DNA of 64,000 nucleotides from Nocardiopsis gilva YIM 90087 (lineage in GTDB: Bacteria > Actinomycetota > Actinomycetes > Streptosporangiales > Streptosporangiaceae): contig NZ_CP022753.1 in NCBI RefSeq assembly GCF_002263495.1, positions 5,634,312 to 5,698,311 on the forward strand, given 5' to 3'. Shown piece after piece: positions 8,598-17,799 of the stretch. A program made the translations under genes and the position numbers. A model generated the notes under the pieces. It searched no databases. It was not told where the DNA came from and saw nothing but the letters and a program-made list of their open reading frames with translations. The first letter of the stretch is position 1. Each line of letters opens with the position of its first letter.

Positions 8598-9775
8598 TGA
8601 ACGTGCCGGAGGAACGCACACCTGAGAACCCCGGGAGGGGGAGGAGGGAGGACGCCGGGCGGCCGGGTGCGTCGGAGGGACGTCTCGGAAGCGGGTCGGG
8701 CGGCGCCATGCGCCCCGCCGCGATCCTGTCCGAGGCCTGGCGCAACCTGGCCACCGGCACCACGCGGGCGGCCGTGTTCGCGATCGCGCTGGCCGCGGTC
8801 ACCGCGAGCCTGGCGATCACGGACGCCCGCGCCATCATCGCCCTGCAGCAGCGGGCCGCCGAGTTCATCGCCGCCGGGGCGTCGGTGCGGGTCCTCGACG
8901 CCGCGGGCTCCACCGACGGCCCCTCCTGCGAGGCGCTGTCCGGCCTTCCCGCCGTCGGTTCCGCCGGGGCCGTCAGCGAGGGAACACCGGTCACACTGGC
9001 GGTGATGCCGGACAACCCCATCCCCTCCTACGAGGTCACCCCGGGGATGGGCGAGGTGCTGGGGGTGCGCCCGCTATCGGCCGAGGGCGTGTGGATCCCC
9101 ACCGACGTCGCCGAGAAGCTGGGGCTGGAGGCGGGCCGGACCCTCCAGACCGACCGCGGTCCGCTGGCCATCGCCGGTGTCTACGACTACCCCGACGACG
9201 GCCGCGACAGCAGGCTGGGGTATGCCCTCGTCATCCCCACGGTGGCGGCGGGCGCGTTCGACCAGTGCTGGGCGAACGCGTGGCCGGTGACCGAGGAGGC
9301 CGACGGCCTCATCCGCTCGGCGGTGGCCGCCGACGTCGACCCCGACACCTCCGTGACCGTCGGGCAGCTCAACACCCGGCTGGGGGCCTCGTTCGACGCC
9401 GCCGCCGAGTTCTCCGGGCGCATCACCCGCACCACCGTTCCCGGGGCGGCGCTGGCCGGGCTGGTCCTCGGCTTCGTCGCGATCCGCGCCCGGCGCCTGG
9501 AGATCGCCGGGGCACTGCACGTGGGGCAGTCGCGGCGGGCGCTGCTGGCCACGGTCGTGTTGGAGACCGCGGCGTGGTCCGTGGCCGCGCTGGCGCTGGC
9601 CGCGTGCGCGCTGCTGCTGGCGGTGGTCCCGAACAACCCGGCCGATCCGCTGCACGCGTTCGCCATCGACATCCGCGGCCCGGCCGCCGCGGTGCCGGCC
9701 GCGCTGGCGGGGGCGGTCGTCGCCCTGCTGCTGATCCGGGAGAACCATCTGTTCCGGTACTTCAAGGACAGGTGA
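8597..9775 (+). CDS. FtsX-like ABC transporter permease
   Basis: A 392-residue permease with MacB topology. A long hydrophilic N-terminal tail (to about residue 40) precedes TM1 (about 55-75). A periplasmic domain spans about 80-275 and three C-terminal helices lie near 282-300, 312-345 and 358-378. The end is basic. ATG 8597 overlaps the ATPase stop by one base; Met near residue 38 is an alternative start that would drop the low-complexity tail. Completes the adaptor-ATPase-permease exporter. Confidence 0.88.
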   Translation: MNVPEERTPENPGRGRREDAGRPGASEGRLGSGSGGAMRPAAILSEAWRNLATGTTRAAVFAIALAAVTASLAITDARAIIALQQRAAEFIAAGASVRVLDAAGSTDGPSCEALSGLPAVGSAGAVSEGTPVTLAVMPDNPIPSYEVTPGMGEVLGVRPLSAEGVWIPTDVAEKLGLEAGRTLQTDRGPLAIAGVYDYPDDGRDSRLGYALVIPTVAAGAFDQCWANAWPVTEEADGLIRSAVAADVDPDTSVTVGQLNTRLGASFDAAAEFSGRITRTTVPGAALAGLVLGFVAIRARRLEIAGALHVGQSRRALLATVVLETAAWSVAALALAACALLLAVVPNNPADPLHAFAIDIRGPAAAVPAALAGAVVALLLIRENHLFRYFKDR

Positions 9776-9799
9776 CCCCTCACCGACGCGTCACCGCCG

Positions 9800-9820
9800 A
9801 AGGCGCCTGTGGGCGCCTTT
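9800..9820 (+). terminator. Stem-loop terminator after the permease
   Basis: AAGGCGCC, a four-base loop, then GGCGCCTT followed by T, 25 bases after the permease stop. A short intrinsic-type hairpin separating the exporter operon from the convergent quinone reductase gene. Confidence 0.5.
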
Positions 9821-9863
9821 CCCCGGTGCGGCCGACCGTCGGTCGTCCGGGTATCTGCGGTGC

Positions 9864-11246
9864 CTACTCGGGGGAGGCCTGCATCAGGGAGCGGGCCGCC
9901 TCGGTCACGCTGCCGGACAGCGACGGGTAGACCGCGAAGGTGTGGGCGATCTCGTCGACGGTGAGGCGCTGCTGCACCGCGATGGACACGCCCAGGATGA
10001 GCTCGCTGGCCCGGGGGCCGACGATGACGCCGCCCAGCACGATACCGGTTTGCTGACGGCAGATCAGCTTGATGAACCCGTCCTTGCTGTTGTTCATCTT
10101 CGCCCGCGGGTTGGTGTCCAGCGGCAGGGTGACGATGCGCGCGTCGACCTTGCCGGAGCGCACGTCCTCCTCGCTGGCGCCCACCGCGGCGATCTCGGGG
10201 TGGGTGAACACGGTCGAGGCGACGGTCGACAGCTTCAGCGGTGAGACGGCCTCGCCGAGCGCGTGCCACATCGCGATCCGGCCCTGCATGGCGGCGACCG
10301 AGGCGAGCATGTTCACCCCGGTGCAGTCGCCGGCCGCGTACACGCCCGGTGTGGAGGTCCGCGAGACCCGGTCGACCTGCACGAACCCGCCCTTGTCGAG
10401 CCGGACTCCGGTCTCCTCCAGCCCGATGTTGGCGGTGTTGGGGATCATGCCGACGGTCATCAGGCAGTGGCTGCCCTCGATCTCGCGGCCGTCGGAGAAG
10501 GTCACGTGGACGCCGTCGCCGGTGTTGGTGACCGACTCGGCGCGGCTGTTGGCGAGAACGGTCATGCCGCTGCGCCGGAACACGCCCTCGAGCACCTTCG
10601 CGGCGTCGACGTCCTGCGTCGGCATGACGTGGTCGCGGGAGGAGACCAGGGTGACCTCGGAACCCAGCGCCTGGTAGGCGTTGGCGAACTCGGCGCCGGT
10701 GACACCCGAGCCGACCACGATGAGCTTCTCGGGCAGCGTGTCGAGGTCGTAGAGCTGGCGCCAGGTCAGGATGCGGTCGCCGTCGGGTTTGGCGTTGGGC
10801 AGCTCGCGCGGGTGGGCGCCGGTCGAGACGAGGACGACATCGGCGCGCAGGCGCTGGTCGCCGACCGCGACGATGCGCGGGTCGACCAGGCGACCCTCGC
10901 CCGGGACGATCTCGACGCCCTCCTTGACCACGCGGGCGGCGGTGTCGTCGGACTGCGCCTGGGCCAGCCGCTTGACGCGCGCGTTGACGGTGCCGATGTC
11001 GACCTTGACGCTGCACGGCCCCGCCGGCTCGGCGCCCACGTTGAGGCCCAGCTTCGCGGACTCCCGGACGTAGGTGGAGCGGACGGACGTGGCGATCATG
11101 GTCTTGGACGGTACGCAGTCCGTCAGCACACAGGCTCCGCCGATACCGTCACGGTCCACGACCGTCACTTCGGCGCCCAGCTGCGTTGCGACCAGAGCCG
11201 CCTCGTAGCCACCTGGCCCGCCTCCGATGATCACGACCTTCGTCAC
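9864..11246 (-). CDS. lpdA: NAD(P)H-quinone dehydrogenase, LpdA (Rv3303c) type
   Basis: A 460-residue flavoprotein disulfide reductase family member. The FAD dinucleotide fold is KVVIIGGGPGGYEAA at the N-terminus, the CxxxxC segment is GACVLTDCVPSKT, the second Rossmann motif is VVGSGVTGAEFAN, and the FAD end motif is GVYAAGDCTG. A true lipoamide dehydrogenase has a C-terminal His-x4-Glu pair (HAHPTLSE); here that place reads VYPSLSGSVTEAA, so the dyad is missing. That fits the mycobacterial LpdA group, which reduces quinones with NAD(P)H rather than lipoamide. GTG 11246 is chosen for the AAGGAG ahead of it and because the FAD motif starts at once. Transcribed away from punA. Confidence 0.9.
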   Translation of the reverse strand: MTKVVIIGGGPGGYEAALVATQLGAEVTVVDRDGIGGACVLTDCVPSKTMIATSVRSTYVRESAKLGLNVGAEPAGPCSVKVDIGTVNARVKRLAQAQSDDTAARVVKEGVEIVPGEGRLVDPRIVAVGDQRLRADVVLVSTGAHPRELPNAKPDGDRILTWRQLYDLDTLPEKLIVVGSGVTGAEFANAYQALGSEVTLVSSRDHVMPTQDVDAAKVLEGVFRRSGMTVLANSRAESVTNTGDGVHVTFSDGREIEGSHCLMTVGMIPNTANIGLEETGVRLDKGGFVQVDRVSRTSTPGVYAAGDCTGVNMLASVAAMQGRIAMWHALGEAVSPLKLSTVASTVFTHPEIAAVGASEEDVRSGKVDARIVTLPLDTNPRAKMNNSKDGFIKLICRQQTGIVLGGVIVGPRASELILGVSIAVQQRLTVDEIAHTFAVYPSLSGSVTEAARSLMQASPE

Positions 11247-11560
11247 GTCTGCTCCACTCCTTGAAGGCGATCGGCCGCCCGTCACCGGGCATGCCACGGC
11301 CCTGTAGGGCCCTTCGCCTGGGTCTTCGCTCGCCTGTCGCTCCCCTCCATTGTCCTCTCATCCCCGGTCGCGAAGTTCGCACCGGGGTGGCGTCATGCGC
11401 TCTCTCGGTGCCGTAGCCCCGACGACCAGCGTGTGCGGGGCCGCCACGGCGCGAATGGGAGGGCCGTCCCTGACCGCCCATAGCGGCGTTTATAGCCGCC
11501 TCAGACACGCTGCGTTGCGGTCCGGCACAAATCGGTTACGCAGGGGTACGCTCCGGAGAT
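11247..11560. promoter_or_regulatory. Divergent promoter region lpdA / punA
   Basis: 314 bases between two outward-facing genes; must hold both promoters. I see no clear hexamers. An imperfect dyad GCGGC-N7-GCCGC sits near 11484-11500, and the punA ribosome site GGAG lies at 11555-11558. Confidence 0.4.
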
Positions 11561-12391
11561 GTGAGCGAATCCACGCAAGATCGTCCCGTGATACGGACCG
11601 CCGACGCGAAGGAGCTGGCGGCCCAAGCGGCGGATGAGCTGAAGTCCCGTAGCGGTGCCGACGGCTACGACGCCGTTGTCGTGCTCGGATCGGGCTGGGC
11701 GGATGCCGCCGACTATCTGGGGACACCGGACATCGACCTCGACGTGATCGACCTTCCGGGGTTCGCCGCTCCGACGGCGGCGGGCCACTCCACCAAGGTG
11801 CGGAGCATGTGGGTCGGCGCCAAACGCGTCGCCGTGTTCCTCGGCCGCGTCCACCTGTATGAGGGATTCGACGCGATGCAGGTCGCGCACGCGGTCCGCA
11901 CCGGCGTCGCGGCAGGCGCCGGCACGGTCGTCCTCACCGGGTCGGCCGGGTCGCTGCGCGCCGACTTCGCCGTGGGTCAGCCGATCGTGGTACGCGACCA
12001 CATCAACCTCACCGCGACGTCACCGCTGGCCGGTCCGGACTTCGTGGACCTGAGCGACGCCTACACGGAGCGGCTGCGCGAGCTCGCCCACACCTCGGAC
12101 GCGACACTGGCCGAGGGCGTGTACGCGACCGTGCCCGGCCCGCAGTTCCAGACCCCGGCGGAGCTGGGGATGCTGCGCGCGTCCGGCGCCGACCTGGTGG
12201 GCCAGTCCATCGCGCTGGAGACCATCGCGGCCGTGGAGATGGGCGCCGAGGTGCTGGCGCTGGCGATGATCAGCAACGACGCGATCGGCGGGGTTTACGA
12301 GCCCTTCAACCAGGAGCGGGCGCTGGAGGCCGTGCGCCAGCGGAGTCCGCGGCTGGGCGAGCTGCTGAACACGATCCTGATGCGGCTGTAG
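11561..12391 (+). CDS. punA: Purine-nucleoside phosphorylase
   Basis: A 276-residue trimeric-type PNP. Seen: phosphate-binding VVLGSGWADAA and GHSTKV, the Arg/His pair in GRVHLYEG, the TGSAGSLR turn, and the purine pocket segment PGPQFQTPAELGMLRA followed by MISNDAIG with the base-contacting Asn. It cleaves purine nucleosides with phosphate to base plus ribose-1-phosphate in the cytoplasm. The usual GMST in the pocket is GQSI here, a modest difference. GTG 11561 has a GGAG five bases upstream. The adenosine deaminase gene is close by, consistent with purine salvage. Confidence 0.92.
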   Translation: MSESTQDRPVIRTADAKELAAQAADELKSRSGADGYDAVVVLGSGWADAADYLGTPDIDLDVIDLPGFAAPTAAGHSTKVRSMWVGAKRVAVFLGRVHLYEGFDAMQVAHAVRTGVAAGAGTVVLTGSAGSLRADFAVGQPIVVRDHINLTATSPLAGPDFVDLSDAYTERLRELAHTSDATLAEGVYATVPGPQFQTPAELGMLRASGADLVGQSIALETIAAVEMGAEVLALAMISNDAIGGVYEPFNQERALEAVRQRSPRLGELLNTILMRL

Positions 12392-12424
12392 CGCCCGCGT
12401 CCCCGCGCAACGGCCGTCCGCAGT

Positions 12425-12478
12425 ACCACCGCCGGAAAAGCCGTACCACCGCCGGACAACATGCCACCGCCGGAAAAA
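12425..12478 (+). repeat. Short direct repeats (CCACCGCCGG)
   Basis: CCACCGCCGGA occurs three times at about 20-base spacing just after punA, followed by AAAA, CAAC and AAAA. Non-coding, directly before the terminator; function unknown. Confidence 0.6.
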
Positions 12479-12525
12479 CGGGGATCGCCGACCCCATCCG
12501 CGCCAGGGTCGGCGATCCCTTTTCC
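12475..12525 (+). terminator. Strong terminator after punA
   Basis: A 14-bp perfect stem, GGGATCGCCGACCC (12481-12494) with GGGTCGGCGATCCC (12506-12519), loop of 11, then TTTT. AAAA precedes the left arm, so it could end transcription in both directions. Confidence 0.85.
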
Positions 12526-12898
12526 GTGGTGAAGCAGGACTCGAACGCGGAGGCGGACGGCGCCGCGTGGCGAGCAGCATCCTGAGGCCGAGGATGACTG
12601 GCACCGTCCGTCCCGTGGCGGTGAGGTCCCCGTACGGCCCGGTTCCTCGGGAGTCCCCGCAGACACCGCTGGAACCGGACCGTACGTTCTTCGGATACAG
12701 CGCGCCGCCGAGGTTGCCCCTGCCCGAAGGCAGGCCCGGAAAGGAGTCCCCGCGACACCTTTCCGGTGGCGACCCGCACGAGTGGCGATTCGTGCGGCGG
12801 CGCACCCGCTATTCAGTTGACCCGCAGACGCCTGAGGGAACCCGGATTCGGATGGCCCGGCGATCCGCGCTGACACCGGACCCCCGAACCCGTGGCCC

Positions 12899-12917
12899 TT
12901 AGGCATGCCTTACCTAA
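12899..12917. promoter_or_regulatory. Iron-box-like site (IdeR/DmdR)
   Basis: TTAGGCATGCCTTACCTAA matches the actinobacterial iron box TTAGGTTAGGCTAACCTAA at 13 of 19 places by my count, including both outer half-sites TTAGG and ACCTAA. No gene begins downstream on either strand within a few hundred bases, so it is an orphan site or chance. Confidence 0.35.
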
Positions 12918-12951
12918 CCAGTAGCTGGGGGTCGCGGTCAAGTCACGCGGG

Positions 12952-12990
12952 CAAAAAAATGCGGGACGCCCCGAAAGGGGCGTCCCGCAT
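12952..12990 (-). terminator. Terminator of the PH-domain gene
   Basis: Perfect 14-bp stem ATGCGGGACGCCCC with a GAAA/TTTC loop. Seven A on the left (12952-12958) become a T-run on the minus strand, which is the direction of the gene ending at 13009. Confidence 0.85.
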
Positions 12991-13008
12991 CGCTCCGCGG
13001 AGCGGATG

Positions 13009-13611
13009 TCACCCGACCAGCAGCGCCGCGACCAGCAGCAGCACCGGCACACCGAGCGCGACCAGCGCGTCAGGCGACCACACCGTCGACAGCGCGCCCG
13101 AGTCGTCCGCGGCCGCGGCGGTCGGCTCGGCCTTCCGCCGCTGCGCCTCCTCGCGCAGTTGGCGGGCGACCAGATTGACCGGCCGCAGCTCGCGCGGGTC
13201 GTCGCTCTCCTCCTCCAGGATCGGACCGCCGTCCGACCCGGCGCGGCGCAGGTTGTCGCGCACCACGGCGCGCTTGGTCTCCCGCAGCGGCCAGGACCGG
13301 ATGACCTGGCCACCGGCGTGGATCCGCAGCACGTCGGTGACATCGGCCCAGGTGAAGGCCGCCCACGGCACGAACGTCTCGCGCAGCGGGTTCACCACGC
13401 GCACGCCGTCCTCCTGCGCTGCCACGCGCGGGCGCAGCCACAGCACGTAGGTCGCGCCCACCGTGCACAGCAGGACGGCGGCCGCGACCACCGCGGTGCG
13501 GCCGCCGCCGTTCACCAGCAGGTCGATCAGCAGCAGGACGACCACGCCGATCCAGACCCAGCCCAGGACCCGCGACAGCGGAGCGGTGAAGGGCTTCACT
13601 CCGCGGTCCAC
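13009..13611 (-). CDS. PH-like domain membrane protein
   Basis: A 200-residue protein. Two hydrophobic segments lie near residues 14-33 and 40-58. A compact beta-rich part (about 62-115: EDGVRVVNPLRETFVPWAAF) resembles bacterial PH-like domains, then a charged linker and a C-terminal helix (about 180-199). Topology suggests a small membrane-bound PH protein of unknown role. The GTG start abuts the adenosine deaminase stop with no gap, so the two are co-transcribed; a GTG four codons later is possible. A strong terminator follows. Confidence 0.8.
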   Translation of the reverse strand: MDRGVKPFTAPLSRVLGWVWIGVVVLLLIDLLVNGGGRTAVVAAAVLLCTVGATYVLWLRPRVAAQEDGVRVVNPLRETFVPWAAFTWADVTDVLRIHAGGQVIRSWPLRETKRAVVRDNLRRAGSDGGPILEEESDDPRELRPVNLVARQLREEAQRRKAEPTAAAADDSGALSTVWSPDALVALGVPVLLLVAALLVG

Positions 13612-14706
13612 TTAATCGGCCCACTTGAGCTGCGCGAAGCCCGGCTTGATGTGCCCGTTGATCAGAGCGAGCCGCTCGTCGAAGGGCAGGAACGCCGACT
13701 TCATCGCGTTCACGGTGAACCACTCCAGGTCGTCCCAGCCGTAGTCGAACGCCTGGCACAGCCGCGCGAACTCCTCCGACAGTGTGGTGCCGCTCTGCAG
13801 CCGGTTGTCGGTGTTGACCGTGACCCGGAAGCGCAGGCTGCGCAGCATGCCGATCGGGTGCTCCGCGATCGACGTGGCCGCCCCGGTCTGGATGTTGGAG
13901 CTGGGGCACATCTCCAGCGGCACGCGCTTGTCACGCACGTAGCGCGCCAGACGGCCCATGCGCGTCTGGCCGTCCGCCATCCGCTCGATGTCGTCGACGA
14001 TCCGCACGCCGTGCCCCAGCCGGTCGGCGCCGCACCACTGCAGCGCCTCCCAGATGGAGGGCAGCCCGAACGCCTCACCCGCGTGGATGGTGAAGTGGGC
14101 GTTCTCCCGCCGCAGGTACTCGAAGGCGTCGAGGTGGCGCGTGGGCGGGTGGCCGGCCTCGGCACCCGCGATGTCGAAGCCGACCACGCCCACGTCGCGG
14201 TAGCGCACGACCAGCTCGGCGATCTCCCGCGAGCGGGCGGCGTGCCGCATGGCGGTGAGCAGGGTGCCCACCCGGATCGTGCGCCCCTGCGCGGCGGCGC
14301 GCTCCTGGCCCAGCTGGAAGCCCTCCAGGACGGCTTCCACGACCTGCTCCAGGGTCAGCCCGGCTTCCAGGTGCTGCTCGGGGGCGTAGCGGACCTCCGC
14401 GTAGACGACGCCGTCGGCCGCGAGGTCCTCGGCGCACTCGGCCGCCACCCGGATCAGCGCCTCGCGCGTCTGCATCACGCCGACGGTGTGCGAGAACGTC
14501 TCCAGGTAGCGCTCCAAGGAACCGGAGTCGGAGGCGTCGCGAAACCACTGCCCCAGTTCGACGGGGTCCTTCGTGGGCAGTGCGGAGTAGCCGGTCGCGT
14601 CAGCGATCTCGACGACTGTCTCAGGCCGCAGCCCGCCGTCGAGGTGGTCGTGCAGGAGAACTTTCGGCGCGCGTCGGATCTGGTCCAAGGTCAACTGGTG
14701 GCTCAT
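13612..14706 (-). CDS. add: Adenosine deaminase
   Basis: A 364-residue metal-dependent deaminase. Seen: N-terminal zinc motif [16 protein letters not shown] with the catalytic His-Ala-Gly-Glu, GHGVRIVDD, and the C-terminal [17 protein letters not shown] carrying the metal-binding Asp. It converts adenosine to inosine in the cytoplasm. Start ATG 14706 puts the HDH motif near residue 19 as expected; longer frames upstream are low-complexity. Followed without a gap by the PH-domain gene. punA nearby completes a nucleoside salvage route. Confidence 0.95.
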   Translation of the reverse strand: MSHQLTLDQIRRAPKVLLHDHLDGGLRPETVVEIADATGYSALPTKDPVELGQWFRDASDSGSLERYLETFSHTVGVMQTREALIRVAAECAEDLAADGVVYAEVRYAPEQHLEAGLTLEQVVEAVLEGFQLGQERAAAQGRTIRVGTLLTAMRHAARSREIAELVVRYRDVGVVGFDIAGAEAGHPPTRHLDAFEYLRRENAHFTIHAGEAFGLPSIWEALQWCGADRLGHGVRIVDDIERMADGQTRMGRLARYVRDKRVPLEMCPSSNIQTGAATSIAEHPIGMLRSLRFRVTVNTDNRLQSGTTLSEEFARLCQAFDYGWDDLEWFTVNAMKSAFLPFDERLALINGHIKPGFAQLKWAD

Positions 14707-14860
14707 GCGTCTCAGGATGCCACTTGATCTCGGCCGACGGCGCGGCCGCCCGCCGCCGATGGGGCCCGCCGCGCGGGCACGGGCCCTGCGCGGCGGCGTG
14801 GCGTACTTCCGCGGCCCTGGGGATGATGGGGGAAACGAGGGGAGGGGAGTCAGGGGCCCG

Positions 14861-16102
14861 TCAGGCCAGGGCGGCGTCCTCCACCGTCTCATCGCTGCCG
14901 GGCCGGGCGCACTCCCACAGGGCGGTCAGCGCGGCGGCGGCCATGAGCTGGACACCGGTGCAGATGGCGCCCTCGTCGACATCGAACGCGCCCTGGTGCA
15001 GATCGAGCATGGGCCCGCTGGCGGTCGGTGGGTGCGTGCCCAGCCGCGCCATCGCGCCGGGAACATGCTCCAGGTACCAGGCGAAGTCCTCACCGCCGAG
15101 GCTCTGCGGCGTGGACGCCACCGACTCCGGGCCCAGGGTCTGCGCACAGGCGGCGCGCAGCATCCGCACGCTGGAGGCCTCGTTCACGGTGGGCGGGACG
15201 CCCCGGCGGTAGTCGAGGTCGGCCGTTGCGCCGTAACCGGCCACCACGGACTCGACCAGTTCCTTGATGATGTCGGGGGCCGCGTGCCAGGCGTCGTCGT
15301 CCAGGCAGCGCACCGTGCCCTCGGCGACACCGTCGTCGGGGATCGCGTTGGGCGCCGACCCCGCGCTGATGCGCCCCCACACCAGGCTGAACCCGGCGCG
15401 CGGGTCCACCCGGCGGGACAGCGCGGCCGGCAGCTCGGTGACCACCTTGCCGAGCGCGTAGACGAGGTCGGTGGTGAGGTGCGGCCGGGCGGTGTGGCCG
15501 CCCGCGCCCGACAGCCGCACCATCAGCTGGTCGCAGGCGGCGGTGATGGGGCCGACGCGCAGGCCGACCTGACCGCTCAGCAGCCGGGGGTCGCAGTGCA
15601 GGGCGAAGACGCGGTCGACGCCGTCGATCCCGCCCGCGTTGATGACCTCACGCGCCCCTCCGGGCAACTCCTCCGCCGGCTGGAACAGCAGCCGCACGCG
15701 GCCGGGGAGGGCACCGGCCCTGGCCTGCTGGGCCAGGAAGAGGCCGGCGGCGAGGACGACGGTGGTGTGCACGTCGTGTCCGCAGGCGTGGGCGGCGCCC
15801 GGCACGGTCGAGCGGTAGGGCACGTCCTTCTCGTCGGTGAGCGGCAGGGCGTCGAGGTCGGCCCGCAGCGCCACCGTCGGCCCGTCGTCGGAGCCGATGT
15901 CGCAGATCAGTCCGGTGCCCTGCGGGAGGACCTTGGGCGCCAGGCCGGCGCGCCGGAGGCGGTCCACCAGCCGCTGGGTGGTGCGGTGCTCGGCGAAGGC
16001 GAGTTCCGGGTGCATGTGCAGGTCTCGCCGGAATTCCACGAATTCGCGCTCGTGCCGGGCCAGAAAGGCGGTCAACTGGTCTGGCAGGTCACGTCCGTGC
16101 AT
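14861..16102 (-). CDS. M20-family amidohydrolase
   Basis: A 413-residue M20D peptidase/amidohydrolase (hippurate hydrolase or N-acyl amino acid hydrolase type). Metal and catalytic motifs are visible: [37 protein letters not shown] and [10 protein letters not shown]. Members deacylate N-acyl or auxin-like amino acid conjugates; the substrate cannot be read from sequence. Its start overlaps the end of the glutamate-cysteine ligase-like gene by 14 bases, so the two form an operon on the minus strand. Confidence 0.92.
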   Translation of the reverse strand: MHGRDLPDQLTAFLARHEREFVEFRRDLHMHPELAFAEHRTTQRLVDRLRRAGLAPKVLPQGTGLICDIGSDDGPTVALRADLDALPLTDEKDVPYRSTVPGAAHACGHDVHTTVVLAAGLFLAQQARAGALPGRVRLLFQPAEELPGGAREVINAGGIDGVDRVFALHCDPRLLSGQVGLRVGPITAACDQLMVRLSGAGGHTARPHLTTDLVYALGKVVTELPAALSRRVDPRAGFSLVWGRISAGSAPNAIPDDGVAEGTVRCLDDDAWHAAPDIIKELVESVVAGYGATADLDYRRGVPPTVNEASSVRMLRAACAQTLGPESVASTPQSLGGEDFAWYLEHVPGAMARLGTHPPTASGPMLDLHQGAFDVDEGAICTGVQLMAAAALTALWECARPGSDETVEDAALA

Positions 16103-17345
16103 GCGATGGCCCCCTGTTCCTCGACGGTTGATCTCGGTCGGCGTTTCCGCCGGTGTCGCCGTGCTCCGCCCCGCGCTCTCCGGCCCCGCCCCCGGAGCTC
16201 GGCCAGGGGCCGTCCACTCCGGCTCGGAATTCCGCCATCAGTGCGTCCACGACGTCGTTGAGCGTGCCTCCCTGGTCGATCACGGCACGCTGGCGCTCAT
16301 ACGGGGCGCCTTTGTCCAAGACCTCGAAAGCGACGTCGAGGTCTTCGGCACAGCCGAGCCGAGCGGCGACCGGCTCCAGCTCGTGCAGGAGTTCGTACAG
16401 GTCATCGCGCAGGGGCACGGTGGTGCCGTGCCCGTCGGTGATGACCCGTGCGTCCAACCCGTAGCGGGTGGCCCGCCACTTGTTGTCGTTGACGACCCAG
16501 GAGGGTGGGCTGGGCAATCCGTATCCGCGGTCGAGCTGCTGGTCGAACAGTCGAACGAGGCTCTGCGAGAGCGCGGCCGCCATTCCGACCTCGCGCAGAG
16601 TGGGAATTCCGTCGAACATCCGGATCTCGATGGTGCCGAAATCCGGGTGTGGGCGGACATCCCACCACACTTCCTTGATACTGCGGATGGTGCCCGCCCG
16701 CAGCAGCGTCTCCATGTAATCCTCGAATGTGGTCCAGTCCGGCAGGAGCGGTGGCGGACCGGCCGTGGGAAGCGCGCCGAATACGACGGATCGGGCGGAT
16801 GCCAGACCGGTGTCGTGGCCGCTCCAGAACGGGCTGGAGGCGGTCAGCGCGAGAAAGTGCGGCAGGTACTTCGAGAGTGCGTTGACGATCGGAACGGCCT
16901 TTTCCGCCGAACGGACCCCCACATGCACGTGGACGCCGAAGGTGAGAATGCGCCGGGCGAGCCATTGGAGATCCTCGATCAGTTCGCCGTAGCGCTGCAC
17001 CGGGGACGTCGTCTGATCGCGCCAGTCGTCCAGCGGGTGGGTGCCCGAACAGGCCAGAGCCAGCTGGCGGTCCTCGAGGACCGACGTGATCTGCTTGATG
17101 TTGGCGGCGAGGTCGGCCTTGATCTCCTCGACGGTCTCGCAGATCCCGGTGACCACCTCGATCGTGCACTGCATGAGCTCGTGGCGCAGCGGCGGGCTGG
17201 CGGTCTGACTCAGGCTGGGAAGGGCTCCGAGGACCTGTTGGGCCTCCTGGCGGAGGTGCCGGGTGTTCACATCGACGAGCTGCAATTCCCACTCGGCACC
17301 GATGGTGGTGCGGTCAGAAGCGTTGAATTCAATGGCCACGGTCAT
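16089..17345 (-). CDS. Glutamate-cysteine ligase family protein (GCS2/YbdK)
   Basis: A 418-residue member of the GCS2 carboxylate-amine ligase group. Seen: TIGAEWELQLVD at the N-terminus (ATP/metal site), HELMQCTIEVVTGIC, FGVHVHVGV, and WWDVRPHPDFGTIEIRMFD. These enzymes couple glutamate to an amine using ATP; in actinobacteria some act in ergothioneine or related thiol pathways, others have weak gamma-glutamylcysteine activity. Residues after about 370 are Gly/Ser-rich tail overlapping the next gene. Paired with the amidohydrolase. Confidence 0.9.
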   Translation of the reverse strand: MTVAIEFNASDRTTIGAEWELQLVDVNTRHLRQEAQQVLGALPSLSQTASPPLRHELMQCTIEVVTGICETVEEIKADLAANIKQITSVLEDRQLALACSGTHPLDDWRDQTTSPVQRYGELIEDLQWLARRILTFGVHVHVGVRSAEKAVPIVNALSKYLPHFLALTASSPFWSGHDTGLASARSVVFGALPTAGPPPLLPDWTTFEDYMETLLRAGTIRSIKEVWWDVRPHPDFGTIEIRMFDGIPTLREVGMAAALSQSLVRLFDQQLDRGYGLPSPPSWVVNDNKWRATRYGLDARVITDGHGTTVPLRDDLYELLHELEPVAARLGCAEDLDVAFEVLDKGAPYERQRAVIDQGGTLNDVVDALMAEFRAGVDGPWPSSGGGAGERGAEHGDTGGNADRDQPSRNRGPSHART

Positions 17346-17799
17346 CCTCCGCCCTGTCCGGCCGGCTTGCGCACCGACGTCAGAGGCACCATAAGCGAGG
17401 CGGGGTCCCGCATGTCAGTCCGCCTCATGACCGAATTCACTCTCCTTTGAAAGGCATCGCAGGCCACGGAAGGCCGCCGCGTGCCAGCTCAGCGAGCGGG
17501 TGGGTGGCGCCACCCGAACGAGGATTGCAGGTGCCCCAGTGAACCTGCCGGAAAACCGCGAATCACGCCCCTGTGGGACTCCATGTCGTCTCATCATTCG
17601 GGACCAGACGACCGTGGAGCGCATCCTCCGCGTCAACTGGAACAGCGTCGTAGCTTTCCGACGAATTCCCGTGAGACCCGCCAATGACCTTGGCAGAGCT
17701 ACACGTTACCCAAGATCCGGGCCGAAAACCGGGAAGTTGACCTATACGTGATACGACGCGTCGGATGCCATCAGCGACGGCACATGGCCGGATCCGGCC
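17346..17799. other. 454-bp gene-free stretch, possible transposase remnant
   Basis: Holds the promoter of the ligase-amidohydrolase operon on its left. A plus-strand frame at about 17578-17665 reads RDQTTVERILRVNWNSVVAF, which recalls the DNA-binding part of ISL3-type transposases (TTV-x-x-LMRVxWxTV). It is short and isolated, so this is a weak call. No other gene seen. Confidence 0.3.

Larger units (their letters stand above)
12526..13008. other. Gene-free stretch with stem-loop and iron-box-like site
   Basis: No gene I can support in 480 bases. An inverted repeat lies at 12631-12646 and 12671-12686 (CGTACGGCCCGGTTCC with GGAACCGGACCGTACG, one mismatch), able to form a stem of 16 with a 24-base loop. 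A 19-mer resembling an IdeR/DmdR iron box is at 12899-12917. The minus-strand terminator of the PH-domain gene is at 12952-12990. Confidence 0.5.

Noticed and set aside
12295-12906. Minus-strand gene of 203 codons
   Set aside because: Its ATG lies inside the iron-box-like palindrome, it runs through a terminator hairpin, and the protein has no features.
13006-14727. 573-codon plus-strand frame across the add and PH genes
   Set aside because: Antisense shadow of adenosine deaminase; His/Arg/Gln-rich with no domain.
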